Below, in pieces: positions 1 through 10,500 of a DNA stretch of 64,000 bases. The notes below the pieces were generated by a model. That model was not told the origin of the DNA, searched no databases, and was given only the letters and a program-made list of their open reading frames with translations. The stretch's first letter is position 1, and each line of letters starts with the position of its first letter. This DNA is from DASRZM01 sp035686365. GTDB lineage: Bacteria; Pseudomonadota; Gammaproteobacteria; Xanthomonadales; Xanthomonadaceae. The position numbers and the translations under genes were made by a program. The stretch spans positions 1-64,000 of the forward strand of contig DASRZM010000077.1 of NCBI GenBank assembly GCA_035686365.1, given 5' to 3'.

Positions 1-342
1 GCGGTGCTGTACCACAATCCCAGGTGCAGCAAGTCGCGGGCGACGCTGGAGCTGCTGCGCCAAAGCGGGGTCGCGCCGCGCGTGGTCGAGTACCTGGACA
101 CGCCGCCGGATGCCGCCGAGCTCGACGCGGTGCTGCGCAGGCTCGGCATGGAGCCGCGCGAGTTCATGCGGCGCCAGGAGCCCGAGTACGCCGGACTGGG
201 CCTGGACGATCCCGCGCTCACGCGCGGGCAGCTGGTCGCCGCCATGGTGGCGCACCCGCGGCTGATCCAGCGGCCGGTGCTGGTGGTCGGTGACCGGGCG
301 CGGATCGGGCGGCCGCCGGAGCGTGTGTTGGAGATTCTGTAG
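1..342 (+). CDS. arsC: ArsC/Spx-family thioredoxin-fold reductase, 5'-truncated by the window edge
   Basis: About 113 codons are visible, ending at TAG 340-342. The frame opens with LYHNPRCSKSRATLELL, the family's N-terminal signature, in which the Cys of NPRCSKSR is the catalytic thiol that attacks arsenate in glutaredoxin-linked reductases. The C-terminal RPVLVVGDRARIGRPPERVL matches the usual ArsC tail. A GTG at position 4 is in frame, but family members normally have a few residues before the YHNP strand, so the true start probably lies just left of the window. The role would be cytoplasmic glutathione/glutaredoxin-dependent reduction of arsenate. No other ars gene is visible, so a YffB-like reductase of unknown substrate is an alternative. 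Confidence 0.85.
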   Translation, partial: AVLYHNPRCSKSRATLELLRQSGVAPRVVEYLDTPPDAAELDAVLRRLGMEPREFMRRQEPEYAGLGLDDPALTRGQLVAAMVAHPRLIQRPVLVVGDRARIGRPPERVLEIL

Positions 343-351
343 GGGGTCGTG

Positions 352-521
352 GCGGGGCGATCGCGGGCATGGCCCGCTCCAACAGGACGATGCGGGGGTG
401 CGGCGGGGCGATCGCGGCCGACGGCCGCTCCTACAGGACGATGCGGGGTTGTGGGGGTGCGATCGCTGCCGACGGCCGCTCCTGCAGGACATGCTGTAGG
501 AGCCGGCGTTGCCGGCGACCG
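352..521. repeat. REP-type array: three 51-bp direct units plus one inverted unit
   Basis: CGATCG cores at 358, 409 and 460 mark three tandem units with a 51-bp period. Each reads CGATCG, then a GGCCGACGGCCGCTCC-like palindrome, then a tract resembling CTACAGGACGATGCGG. The fourth element, 494-521, reads CTGTAGGAGCCGGCGTTGCC and onward, which is the reverse orientation. Head-to-tail plus inverted copies resemble bacterial interspersed mosaic elements. Another unit lies at 54408-54436. The array sits between two convergent genes and may act as a terminator or as a RAYT-type REP substrate. No RAYT gene is seen here. Confidence 0.75.
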
Positions 522-536
522 GGCGCTGCGATGCCG

Positions 537-2186
537 TCAGCGCATCTTGCTGGTGCGCAGGGTCAGCATGCTCGGGGGGGCGGTGAAGCTGTCGGGGCTG
601 GCGATGTCCCAGAAGACCTTGAACACGGCGTGGTCGGAGATGCCCCCGAGCAGCTCGCCGGGCTTGACCCAGTGGTACAGCGCCGCCAGCGAACGCACTT
701 CGGTCGATGACACGCGGCGGATCACATGCTCCGGGCCCAGTTGCCCGGGGTGGGCCAGGCCGGCGGCCGAGAGCAGCTCCTTGAGCGCCTTGAGCGTGTT
801 CTGGTGGTAGTGGTAGACGCGCTCGGCCTTGTCCTTGACCACGATCGCGCGCTGGCGCCACGGGTCCTGCGTGGCCACGCCGCTGGGGCACGTGTCGGTG
901 TGGCAGTGCTGCGACTGGATGCAGCCGAGCGCGAACATGAAGCCGCGCGCCGAGTTGCACCAGTCCGCGCCCATCGCGATTGCGCGCGTGATGTCGAACG
1001 CGGTGACGATCTTGCCGGCGACGCCGATGTAGATGCGGCCGCGCAGGTTCAGGCCCACCAGCGTGTTGTGCACCAGCAGCAGCGCCTCCTGCAGCGGTGC
1101 GCCGACGTGGTTGGTGAATTCCAGCGGCGCCGCGCCGGTGCCGCCCTCGGCGCCGTCCACGACGATGAAGTCCGGCTCGATGCCGGTCTTGACCATCGCC
1201 TTGGCGATCGCGAACCACTCCCACGGATGGCCGATCGCCAGCTTGAAGCCCACCGGCTTGCCGCCGGAGAGCTCGCGCAGCCGCGCGATGAATTCCATCA
1301 GTTCCACCGGCGTGGCGAACGCGGCATGGTGCGGCGGAGAGATGCAGTCCACCCCCATCGGGATGCCGCGCGTGGCCGAAATCTCCGCTGAGATCTTGGC
1401 CGCCGGCAGCACGCCGCCATGGCCCGGCTTGGCGCCCTGCGAGAGCTTGATCTCGATCATCCGGACCGCGTCGATCGTCGCGTTGTCCGCGAAGCGTCCC
1501 TCGTCGAAACGGCCGTTGGCGTCGCGACAGCCGAAGTAGGCCGAGCCGATCTCCCAGACCAGGTCGCCGCCGTGCCTGCGGTGGTGGGGCGAGATCGAAC
1601 CCTCCCCGGTGTCGTGGTAGAAGCCGCCGCGGCGCGCGCCCTCGTTCAGCGCCAGGATCGCGTTGGCCGACAGCGAACCGAAACTCATCGCCGAGATGTT
1701 GAACACGCTGGCCGAATACGGCCGCGTGCAATCCTGGCCGCCGATTCGCATCCGGAAATCGTGGCTGGCGATCTGAACCGGCACCACCGAATGGTTGATC
1801 CACTCGAAGCGCGCCGCGTACTGGTCCAGCTGGGTGCCGAACGGGCGCTTGTCGAGCGCATTCTTGGCGCGCTGGTAGACGATCGAGCGCTGCACCCGCG
1901 AGAACGGCAGCTCCTCGGTGTCCGACTCGATGAAGTACTGGCGGATTTCCGGCCGGATCTCCTCGAAGAAGTAGCGCAGGTGGACCATGACCGGGTAATT
2001 GCGGTTGATCGAGTGCCTGCTCTGGAGCAGGTCGTGGATGCCGACCAGCGTCAGCAGCCCGAATGCGGCCGCGCCCCACCAGAACAGCGGCGAGAGTGCC
2101 GCCAGCAGGATGCAGGCGATGGTCAGCAGCACGACGGCGACGAACGCCAGGTAGCGCGGCGGCACCACGGTCAGCGGCAATGCCAT
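537..2186 (-). CDS. Membrane-anchored FMN-binding glutamate synthase-like protein
   Basis: This 549-aa protein has two hydrophobic helices at about residues 12-52, then the FMN/Fe-S synthase domain of the glutamate synthase large subunit (Glu_synthase family). Visible motifs include a phosphate-binding stretch at AEGGTGAAPLEF and the cysteine cluster C422, C428, C433 (CIQSQHCHTDTC) that ligates a 3Fe-4S cluster in GltB. It lacks the amidotransferase and C-terminal beta-helix domains, so it is one of the short stand-alone forms whose substrate is unproven. The ATG at 2186 follows AGGGGG on the minus strand. It lies 76 bp downstream of recD on the same strand and could be co-transcribed, but no functional link is evident. 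Confidence 0.85.
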   Translation of the reverse strand: MALPLTVVPPRYLAFVAVVLLTIACILLAALSPLFWWGAAAFGLLTLVGIHDLLQSRHSINRNYPVMVHLRYFFEEIRPEIRQYFIESDTEELPFSRVQRSIVYQRAKNALDKRPFGTQLDQYAARFEWINHSVVPVQIASHDFRMRIGGQDCTRPYSASVFNISAMSFGSLSANAILALNEGARRGGFYHDTGEGSISPHHRRHGGDLVWEIGSAYFGCRDANGRFDEGRFADNATIDAVRMIEIKLSQGAKPGHGGVLPAAKISAEISATRGIPMGVDCISPPHHAAFATPVELMEFIARLRELSGGKPVGFKLAIGHPWEWFAIAKAMVKTGIEPDFIVVDGAEGGTGAAPLEFTNHVGAPLQEALLLVHNTLVGLNLRGRIYIGVAGKIVTAFDITRAIAMGADWCNSARGFMFALGCIQSQHCHTDTCPSGVATQDPWRQRAIVVKDKAERVYHYHQNTLKALKELLSAAGLAHPGQLGPEHVIRRVSSTEVRSLAALYHWVKPGELLGGISDHAVFKVFWDIASPDSFTAPPSMLTLRTSKMR

Positions 2187-2262
2187 GGGATCCCCCTGCC
2201 TCGGTCCGCGCCCAGCATACCGTCAGCGCCGGCGCCCCGCCCTGCCGCGCCTGCGCTGCGCT

Positions 2263-4002
2263 TCAGCGCAGGCGATCGGCCAGGCCGCTCCAGCGCACAT
2301 GGCGCCTGCCCACCGCCGCGTCGATGGCGGCATCGACGCCGAACACGGTCAGGCCGGTGCGCGCACGGCTCAGGCCGGTGTACAGCCACTCGCGCGTGAG
2401 CAACGGCGAATCGGGCTCGGGCAGCAGCAGCCAGGCGTGCTCGAACTCCGAGCCCTGGGCCTTGTGCACCGTCATGGCGTAGGCCGTCTCGTGCGGCGGC
2501 AGGCCCGCCGGCTCGCACGCGCGCGCGCGCCCGTCGCTGCCGCGGAACCAGGCCTGCGGCGGTGCGTCCGGCGGCGCAAGCACCACGCCGACATCGCCGT
2601 TGAACAGCCCCAGCCGGGCGTCGTTGGCGGTGATCAGCAGCGGACGCCCGTGGTACCAGGCCTCGGCATCGGCGATCCCCAGCGCGTCGGCGCAGGCGCG
2701 GTTCGCCGCCGCCACGCCGCCCGGCCCCAGCCTCGGGCCGGCGAGGATACGGAACCGGTCCACGGCTTCCAGCGCGGCATCGGGGGTCCCGGCCCCGGAC
2801 AGGGCCTGCCAGTGCGCGCGCAGCTGCGCGCGCACGTCCTCGTCGCGCCAGTCCGGCAGTGCCTGCAGGCGGGCGATCCCGGCCTGCGAGATCGCCTCGC
2901 GTACCGTCCCCGCGTCGCCGCCGTCGCGCACGGCCGCCAGCGCGAGCGGCAATTCGCCGCGCGCATCGAAACGCACCGGCAGCCGCAGCTGCACGACTGC
3001 GTCGCCGAAGTGCACCGCCCGCGGGGCCGATGCGACCTCCACGCCCCAGCACGCCAGCGCCTGCGCCATCGTTGCCGCGCGATCCGTGGTGGCCAGCGTG
3101 GCCAGGTCGGCGAACACCGCGCCGCCGCCGATCGCCGGCAACTGCACCGGGTCGCCGATCAGCACCAGGTGTGCGTGCGCCGGGACCGCCGCCAGCAGCG
3201 CTGCGAACAGCGGCAGGTCGATCATCGAGCATTCGTCGACCACCAGCAGGTCCAGCGGCAGCGGCCGCTGCGGGTCGTGGCCGGCGTGTGCACGGTCCGG
3301 ACGCAGCCGCAGCAGCGCATGCAGGGTGCCGGCCTGCAGCCGCGCGGACGCCTCGCCGAGCACATCGGCACAGGCCTGGCGCAAACGCGTGGCGGCCTTG
3401 CCGGTGGGCGCCGCGACTGCGATCCGGCACTCCGGCCCCGACAGTGCGGCATGCAGGGCGACGATGCGCGCCGCGGTGTAGGTCTTGCCGGTGCCCGGTC
3501 CGCCGGCGACCACGGTCAGGCGCGAGATCCGCGAGTGCGCGGCGGCCAGGCGCTGGGCCGCGGTGGCCCCTTCGAGCACGCGCTCGAAGCTCGCACGCCG
3601 GGTTTCGTCCGGGGTCTCGACCCCGGTGGCACGGTTGCGCAGGTGCTGCGCCAGCTCCGACTCGCAGTGCCACAGCCGCCGCAGGTAGACCCGGTCGGCC
3701 TCTTGCACGAACGGCGCCGGCGCGGCATCGGGTGCGGATACCACGGCTCTGGACACCAGGGTGCTGGACAGCAGCGACGCGGCCATGCGCGCCCCGGTTT
3801 CGGCGTCCACGCCGCCCCTGCCCATGCGCAGCGCCGCCAGCTCCAGGCATGCGTGGCCGTCTTCGGCTGCGCGCACGACCCTTGCCAGCGCATCGGCCTC
3901 GAAGGCGTCCAGTTGCGGAAACTGGCGCAGCAGCTCCGCGCGCACGGCCGCCGCGATCCGACCGCCGGCCTCGCCTGCGCGCAGGTGCGTGCGCACGTTC
4001 AT
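2263..4002 (-). CDS. recD: Exodeoxyribonuclease V alpha subunit RecD
   Basis: This 579-aa protein is the 5'-3' helicase subunit of RecBCD, which processes double-strand DNA ends for recombination and degrades foreign linear DNA. Walker A GGPGTGKT is at residues 167-174. The DE-box is VVDECSMIDL, followed by GDPVQLPAIGGG, and the C-terminal superfamily 1B motif AYAMTVHKAQGSEF is present. The N-terminal helical domain that contacts RecB precedes the Walker motif. The start at 4002 overlaps the recB stop as ATGA; a longer in-frame extension to 4023 would run further into recB and is less likely. It is the last gene of recC-recB-recD, with normal family length. Confidence 0.95.
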   Translation of the reverse strand: MNVRTHLRAGEAGGRIAAAVRAELLRQFPQLDAFEADALARVVRAAEDGHACLELAALRMGRGGVDAETGARMAASLLSSTLVSRAVVSAPDAAPAPFVQEADRVYLRRLWHCESELAQHLRNRATGVETPDETRRASFERVLEGATAAQRLAAAHSRISRLTVVAGGPGTGKTYTAARIVALHAALSGPECRIAVAAPTGKAATRLRQACADVLGEASARLQAGTLHALLRLRPDRAHAGHDPQRPLPLDLLVVDECSMIDLPLFAALLAAVPAHAHLVLIGDPVQLPAIGGGAVFADLATLATTDRAATMAQALACWGVEVASAPRAVHFGDAVVQLRLPVRFDARGELPLALAAVRDGGDAGTVREAISQAGIARLQALPDWRDEDVRAQLRAHWQALSGAGTPDAALEAVDRFRILAGPRLGPGGVAAANRACADALGIADAEAWYHGRPLLITANDARLGLFNGDVGVVLAPPDAPPQAWFRGSDGRARACEPAGLPPHETAYAMTVHKAQGSEFEHAWLLLPEPDSPLLTREWLYTGLSRARTGLTVFGVDAAIDAAVGRRHVRWSGLADRLR

Positions 4003-7000
4003 GCGCCGGCCTCGCCGAACCACCGGTCCAGCGCCTCGACCAGCTCCGGTGTGGGCCGGTCGGCAAACAGGCCGTTGCGCCCGCCCGCGTCCAACCCGCG
4101 CAGGAACACGTAGGCGACGCCGCCGAGTGCGGCGCGGGCGTCATAGCCGTCGCCCAGACGGTGGCGCAGGTGGCGGTGCAGCGCCACCGTATAGATCAGG
4201 TACTGCAGGTCGTAGCGGTGCTCGCGCATCGCCGTGGCCAGCCGTTCGGGCGCGTAGTCGCCCGGCTCCGGCCCGAGCCAGTTGGTCTTGTAGTCGAGCA
4301 CGTAGTAGCGACCGCGGTGGCGCACGACCAGGTCCACGAAGCCGCGCATGAGCCCGTGCAGTCGCTGCCGCGACGCCTCGGCGCCGATGCGCCCGGCCAT
4401 CCCGTGCGCGGCGAGCACGGCGCCCAGGCCATCCAGGCGCGTGGATGCGACCGGAAAGAAGAACTCCAGCTCGACCAGCCGGTCGGCGCCGCCGGTCCCC
4501 GCCAGCACCAGATCGTCGATCAGCGGCGTGCGCAGCAGCACGTCGATGCGCTCGCGCAGCCACTCGTACACTGCCGTCGGGTACCCGAAGCGGGCGACCG
4601 TCGTGCGCAGCGTGGCCCGTTGCTCCGGCTGCGGCCAGGCGTCGAACGCGATGCGCTCGAGCGCCGCGTGCGCGCATTCGCCGAGCCGGCGTCCGCCGAA
4701 CTCCGGGCCGGGCTGCTCGCGCCAGGCCGCGTCGGCGTCGGGACGGTATCCGTCGGCGCCGAACAGTGCCGAGAAGCTGTGTACCCGGCGCGGGTGGGGG
4801 ATCGAACCGGAGAACTCGGGCAGCGGTTCCGACGAGGGCGGGGGCGCCGGTTCCTGCACGGGCGCAGGGGACCCGTGCGGCAGCGGCTGCAGCAGCACGC
4901 CTCCGCCCGCGGCGACGCGCCAGGCCTCCAGCCGGGCGGCGATGCAATCGGCCCCGAATGCGCGGACCGCGCCCGTGCGCACGACGCCGTCGCTGCAGGC
5001 GCCGTCTTCGCGGTGCAGCAGCCAGGCCAACGGCGAGGAGGCCGCGCCCCGTCCCGGCGCATCGATGTCGAACCATGCCGTGTAGCAGCGCAGCTTCGCG
5101 CGGGTGAGCGCCACGTAGGCCAGCCGGATCGCCTCGGAATGCTCGTCGAGCGCCGCGGCCAGTGCGTGCTCCTGCAGCAGGTCCGAGCCCAGGTCCAGGT
5201 GCTGGGTCCCGTCGGCATCGTGGTGGACCACCGGGATGCGCGCGCCCAGTTTGCTTGCGGCGATCCCCTTCGCCAGACACAGGTACGGTGCGAACACCAC
5301 GTCGAACTGCAGCCCCTTGGCGCGGTGCACCGTCATCACCTGCACGCGTGCGCGGTCCGACTCGGGCCGCCGCGCCTCGTCCTCCGGGACCGGCGCGCCC
5401 GGCATGCCGGCGCGGGCGACCGCCTCGTCGAGGCGCTGCGCCAGCGCGTCGGCCCCGGTCAGGTGCGGCCAGGCCGCGCTCATCCATTCGATCAGGTGCA
5501 GGGCGTCGGCCAGGTAGCGGCGCATGCCGGCCGTGCCGGCGCCGCGCGCGGCCGCCGCGCGCACCAGCGGCAGCAGCGCCGCAACCGGGCCCTGGGTGTC
5601 GAGCACGACGCCGGCGTGCGCGAGCGCCGCCAGCTCGTCCTCGGTCTGCGCCTCGCCCGCGCCCAGCCGCGCCACGGACACGCCGAACAGCGAGCTCGCC
5701 AATGCCGTGCGCGCCAGGCCGCGGTCGCGCGGGCGCGCCAGTGCGTGCATGCACCGCCGCATCTCTTCTGCAGCCTCGCTGTGGAACACGCTGCTGTCGT
5801 CGCGGCGCGCGGACTCGATCCCGAGTTGCGCCAGCCGGTCGCACACGCTGCGGGCCTGCGCGTTGGTGCGCGTGAGCACCGCGATCACGCCGTCGCCGGT
5901 CCGCAGCGGTCCCTCCAGCAATGCCGCGATCTGGTCACACACGGCCTGCTCCAGGGCCAGCTCCGCGGCCGGCGCGGAGGTGAATCCCTCGCCGGTCCAC
6001 ACCACCAGCCCCGGCGTGAGCGCAGCGTCCCCGGCTGCGGCCTCCTGCGCCCCCGGGCGCACCGGCACGAACGGGATGAAATCGTGCACGAAGGGTGCTT
6101 CCGCGCCCTCGAACAAGGCATTCACGGCCTTGACCAGGGCCGCCTGCGACCGGCGGTTGACGTCCAGCGTGTACACGCGGCCGGGCCCGGCCTCGTCCAG
6201 CGCCCGCCGGTACGCATGCACGTCGCCACCACGGAAGCCGTAGATCGCCTGCTTGGGGTCGCCCACCAGCACCAGTGCGCGCGGCGGACCCTCGCCTCCC
6301 AGCAGTGCGCGGAAGATGTCGTACTGCAGGCCGTCGGTGTCCTGGAACTCGTCGACGATGCCCAGGCGAAAGCGCGCCCGCAGCGCGCGCGCCCAGTCAC
6401 CGTCGCGCTGCTGCAGGCCGGCACGGACGCGCTGGATCACCTGGTCGTAGCTGAGCACGCCGCGCGCGGCACGCGCTTCCAGCCGCGCGGCGGCATCGGC
6501 GGCGATGTCGGCCAGCAGCGCGGCGCGATAGCGGCGCAGCGCATCGCTCCATCGCTGCCCGTGATGCTCCAGCCAGTCGAACACCGGCATCGGCGGCGGC
6601 CAGTGCGGGTCGAAGCCCGCCTTCTTCTGCGCGCCTGTCAGCGTTGCGCGCGAGAATACGGCGAATCCGTCCTCCTCACCGCCAGGAGTGCCACCCTCGG
6701 CGAAGGCTCCGACCAGTTCGTCATGGAGTCTGCGCAGGCGGCCTTCGGAATGCGAGTTCTGGTTCAGCGCGTCGCCGCGCTCGAGCGCGCACTGCAGCAG
6801 CACGTCCAGCTGCCCGGAGTCGAGCACGGCGCGGGCCTCGGCGGCGAGCGCGTCGACGTGCGCGCACGCCTGCTCGAGCGCGCCGGGCGCCCCGCGCCAG
6901 CGTTCGGCGGGCACGCGCAGCAGCGGCACCACCGCCCCGAGCAGGGTCGCGATGTCGGAAAAGGCCTGCTGTACGCGACGGCCTTCGACGGGATCGGCCG

Positions 7001-7505
7001 CCACCGTGCGCTCGCGCCAGAGGTCGCGCAGCACCGCCCGCAGCGCATCGAAACCGTCGTCGACCTGCAGCTCATCGAAGCCGGCGCCGCCCTCGAAGGC
7101 GAACTCGGTGAGCCAGCGCAGGCACAGGCCGTGGATGGTGTGCACCCAGGTCTCGTCCAGCCGCACCAGGGCGTCGCGCAGGCGGCGGCGCAGCACCTGT
7201 CCCGAAATGCCGTGGGCAGCGGCGGCCTCGACCAGGGCGGACAGTTCCGACTTCGCCGGCGGCGCGTCCAGGTTCCGCAGCGCCGCGCGCAGGCGCTTGC
7301 CGATGCGGTCGCGCAACTCGCGCGTGGCCGCCTCGGTGAAAGTGACCACGAAGATCGAACCCACGTCGATGTCCTCGAGCCCGACCGCGCGCAGATACAC
7401 CGAGCAGATTCCGTGGGTCTTGCCGGTGCCGGCGCTGGCTTCCACCAGCACCAGTCCGTCCAGTGGCAGGGCAAGCGCATCGAAGACCGGCCGTGCCGCG
7501 CTCAT
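3999..7505 (-). CDS. recB: Exodeoxyribonuclease V beta subunit RecB
   Basis: This 1168-aa protein is the 3'-5' superfamily 1A helicase and nuclease subunit of RecBCD. Walker A EASAGTGKT lies at residues 22-30, then VTFTEAATRELRDRI (motif Ia), VDEFQDTD (Walker B), GDPKQAIYGFRGGD (motif III) and VMTVHRAKGLQFDVV (motif V). The C-terminal RecB-family nuclease carries YYVLDYKTNWLG with D1071 and K1073, plus a downstream YDLQYLIY motif. The open frame continues upstream into recC, but the ATG at 7505 directly precedes SAARPVFDALALPLDG, aligns with known RecB N-termini and overlaps the recC stop as ATGA. All catalytic motifs look intact. Confidence 0.95.
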   Translation of the reverse strand: MSAARPVFDALALPLDGLVLVEASAGTGKTHGICSVYLRAVGLEDIDVGSIFVVTFTEAATRELRDRIGKRLRAALRNLDAPPAKSELSALVEAAAAHGISGQVLRRRLRDALVRLDETWVHTIHGLCLRWLTEFAFEGGAGFDELQVDDGFDALRAVLRDLWRERTVAADPVEGRRVQQAFSDIATLLGAVVPLLRVPAERWRGAPGALEQACAHVDALAAEARAVLDSGQLDVLLQCALERGDALNQNSHSEGRLRRLHDELVGAFAEGGTPGGEEDGFAVFSRATLTGAQKKAGFDPHWPPPMPVFDWLEHHGQRWSDALRRYRAALLADIAADAAARLEARAARGVLSYDQVIQRVRAGLQQRDGDWARALRARFRLGIVDEFQDTDGLQYDIFRALLGGEGPPRALVLVGDPKQAIYGFRGGDVHAYRRALDEAGPGRVYTLDVNRRSQAALVKAVNALFEGAEAPFVHDFIPFVPVRPGAQEAAAGDAALTPGLVVWTGEGFTSAPAAELALEQAVCDQIAALLEGPLRTGDGVIAVLTRTNAQARSVCDRLAQLGIESARRDDSSVFHSEAAEEMRRCMHALARPRDRGLARTALASSLFGVSVARLGAGEAQTEDELAALAHAGVVLDTQGPVAALLPLVRAAAARGAGTAGMRRYLADALHLIEWMSAAWPHLTGADALAQRLDEAVARAGMPGAPVPEDEARRPESDRARVQVMTVHRAKGLQFDVVFAPYLCLAKGIAASKLGARIPVVHHDADGTQHLDLGSDLLQEHALAAALDEHSEAIRLAYVALTRAKLRCYTAWFDIDAPGRGAASSPLAWLLHREDGACSDGVVRTGAVRAFGADCIAARLEAWRVAAGGGVLLQPLPHGSPAPVQEPAPPPSSEPLPEFSGSIPHPRRVHSFSALFGADGYRPDADAAWREQPGPEFGGRRLGECAHAALERIAFDAWPQPEQRATLRTTVARFGYPTAVYEWLRERIDVLLRTPLIDDLVLAGTGGADRLVELEFFFPVASTRLDGLGAVLAAHGMAGRIGAEASRQRLHGLMRGFVDLVVRHRGRYYVLDYKTNWLGPEPGDYAPERLATAMREHRYDLQYLIYTVALHRHLRHRLGDGYDARAALGGVAYVFLRGLDAGGRNGLFADRPTPELVEALDRWFGEAGA

Positions 7506-10500
7506 GGGCGCACCTTCTCGACGGCCTGCGCCAGCGGCAGCCACAGCCGCCGCGCGTGTTCGCAAAACGCCGGACCCAGCGGGTCGCCGGCGATCGCGCC
7601 CGCCAGCAGCGCCGGCTCGAACGCGGCGTGCTCGCCGCGGCTGTGGCCGTCGCTGCCTTCCCACTGGCTGCGTGCGCGCGCCAGGGCCTCGGCTTCGTCG
7701 CGGCCGTCGGCCAGGCGCTCGACATAGGCCCAGCCCGCCCGCGGCCACACCGGCTGCGGCGCCTGCAACATCTCCTCGCGCAGCGCCAGCACGTCGGCCA
7801 GCCATTGCGCCCCCGCCACGGCCGCGCCCACCGCCCGCATCTGCACCTTCCCATCCTTGATGCCGAACGCGCAGCCGGGCGCGAGCCCGCACAGGCTGGC
7901 CACCGCGCCCAGCCCGATCAGGTCCCAGGAGCCGATCCCGCTCCCACTGATCGCCACGGCCGAACCTGCGCATTCGTGGACCGTGACCTCGCCGCGCACG
8001 CGGTGGGGCCCGATCTGCAGATCGACCGGGTGCTGGACCCTGCGCGGCACGCCCCCGCGCGCGAGCACGGCGGCGTGCAGCTGCTCGCCGCGCGACCAGG
8101 CCGTGCGCCACTGCACCTGGCCCAGCGCCCCGGACTGCAGCAGGGCTTCGGCCCGCAGGCTGCGGCGGATGCGCGGGGGCTCCAGCCCCAGGAACAGCCC
8201 CTCGACGATGCGCAGCACGCGCTCGCGCACGGCAGCTGCGTCATGGGTTTCGGCGATGTCCTCGTCCATGCCCGAGGCGCGGACGGCACGCAGGCCCAGG
8301 CGCTCGCGCACGAACCAGCGCGGCGGCGAGGCGACGAAGGCCAGCAGCTCGCCGGCATCGATTGCCTCGCTCTGCGCAGCGGCTTCAGAACCGGTCGCAT
8401 CGACTGCGGGCGGGATCGCCGGCGGCTGCACCCATTCGCGCGCGTAGCTGGGCGCCGCGCCGTCGCGGCGGAAGTAGTCCGGGTGGTAGGGCGCCAGGCG
8501 GTGTTCGATCACGGTCGGGGGGCGCTTGCCGTCGGCATCCTCGGCCAGGCCTGCGAAGTCCATCAGTTCGGCCAGCGGCGGCGCCGGCGGCCGCAGCGAG
8601 CCGTCGCGGGCATCGAAGCCGACGTAGCTCAGGTGCAGGTGCTCGCGCGCCGAGAGCACGGTCTCGAGCAGCAGCTGGCGGTCCTCGTCGCGCACGTCGC
8701 GGTCGCCCGGCCGCGGCGCCGCACGCATCAGGTCGAAGCCGGGCGCCACCGACCGCCGCGGGAACACGCCATCGTCCAGACCGAGCACGCAGATCACGCG
8801 GAACGGCACGCTGCGCATGGGCACCAGCGAACACACCGTTGCGCCCTCGGCCAGGAATCCGCGGCCGCGCACCTGCTCGGCCATGCGCTCGGCGAACAGG
8901 CCACGCACGACCTCCAGGCCGATGACCGGCTGGGCGCCAGCGCGCGCTGCGGTTTCGGCCAATGCATCGACCGCGTGCTGCATCCGCTCCACCGACTCCA
9001 GTTCTGCAGCTGCCGGATCGAAGAACTGCGCCAGCAGCGCGTCGAGGGCGCGCGCCCACTCCTGCGGCGAGCGCGGGCGCAGGCTGTCGCGGCGCCACTG
9101 CTCCAGGGCATCGAGCAGCGCCTCGAGTCCGGCCACGGCCTCGCTGGCCGCCGCCGACTGTGCATAGGGTGCGACCTCGCCGACCAGGGCGAACGGCGCC
9201 TCGCCGTGCACGTATCCCAGCCACCAGCGCGCCAGTGCCGCGCGCCAGGTGTTGTCGGCGGCCGCACCGGCGCCCTCGCGCGCCCGATGCGCCGCGTCCA
9301 GGCCCCAGTGCACGGCAGTGTCGTCCATCCAGCGATGCAGCGCCGGCAGGGCATCGGCGTCGATGCCGAAGCGCCGCTGCACGGCCGGAAGCTTCAGCAG
9401 GGCCAGGATCTCGCCCGCACTCCAGCGCGCATGGTCGATCTCCAGCAGCCAGTCCATGCGCGCGGCCAGCGTATCGGTCCCGGCGGCGCTGCGCTCGCCC
9501 TGGCCGACCGGGATCCTGCGTTCGCGCGGGGCTGCGTCGAACACGGCAGAGACCAGGCCCGAGTAGTCCTCGATCCGCGGCGCCATGATGGCGATGTCCG
9601 AGGGCTCCAGGCCGGGCAGCCGCTCGAACAGGCCCAGCAGCGCGTCGTGCAGCACCTCGACCTCGCGCCGGCGGTCGTGGCACACGTGCACCCGCAGGCT
9701 CGGGTCCGGCACCCGCGCCGGCGCCGTGGGCGGATCGGACAGCGCCAGCAGCGCGTGCTGGACCGCATGCAGCAGCCCGCGGCCGGCAGGCGCCTGGAAA
9801 TCCTCGTCGATGCGCTCGGCCCGGTCATGCAGGATCGACAGGTCCTGGTCGATCGCGGCGCGCATGGGCCGCGCCAGCGAAGCCAGCAGCTGACCCGATG
9901 CGCTGGCCGGCACCTCGTCCGGGTCCGGGCGATCGCGGCGCCGGCGCGCCAGCTCGCGCCAGGAGCGCTCGTCGCCCCAGTAGACCTGGCTGGGCACCAG
10001 CCGGAACAGCCGGACCGGAATGTGCTGTGCCGCCAGCGCCAGGAACTGCAGGTGCCAGGGCGAGGTGGACGAGGGCAGCACCGCCCACAGCCGCACGGGC
10101 AGCACGCCCGGAGTCAGCGGCCCGGCGTCCATCTGCTGCAGCAGGCGGTGCAGCAGGCTGGCGCGGTCGCCGCCGCCGGCCGCAGCCACCAGCCTGCGCC
10201 ACAGTGCGGCCTGCCAGCGGGTGTGCGGCAGCTCGGGTAGATCATCGCGGCCGCCATTCCATGCTGCGATCCATTCGGGCCGCAGCACCTGGTAGGCGTC
10301 GAAGCGGCGCGCGATCGACCGCGCCAGCGCGAAGGCGTCGCGCCCGTTGGCATCGGCGGGCGTCCGCGCTCCGCCGATGCCGACCTGCGCACCGGCCTGC
10401 AGCTGCTCGAGCACGCGCAATTCCAGCGCGTCCTCGGTCCACGCCGCGCCACCGGCGCGGCCCGCGCGCGCGAGCGTGGCTGCGATCAGGTCGCCGACCA

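Noticed and set aside
2859..7727. Very long plus-strand open frame opposite recB and recD
   Set aside because: It is antisense to well-supported genes, has Arg/Pro/Ala-rich composition without domains, and arises from high-GC codon bias.
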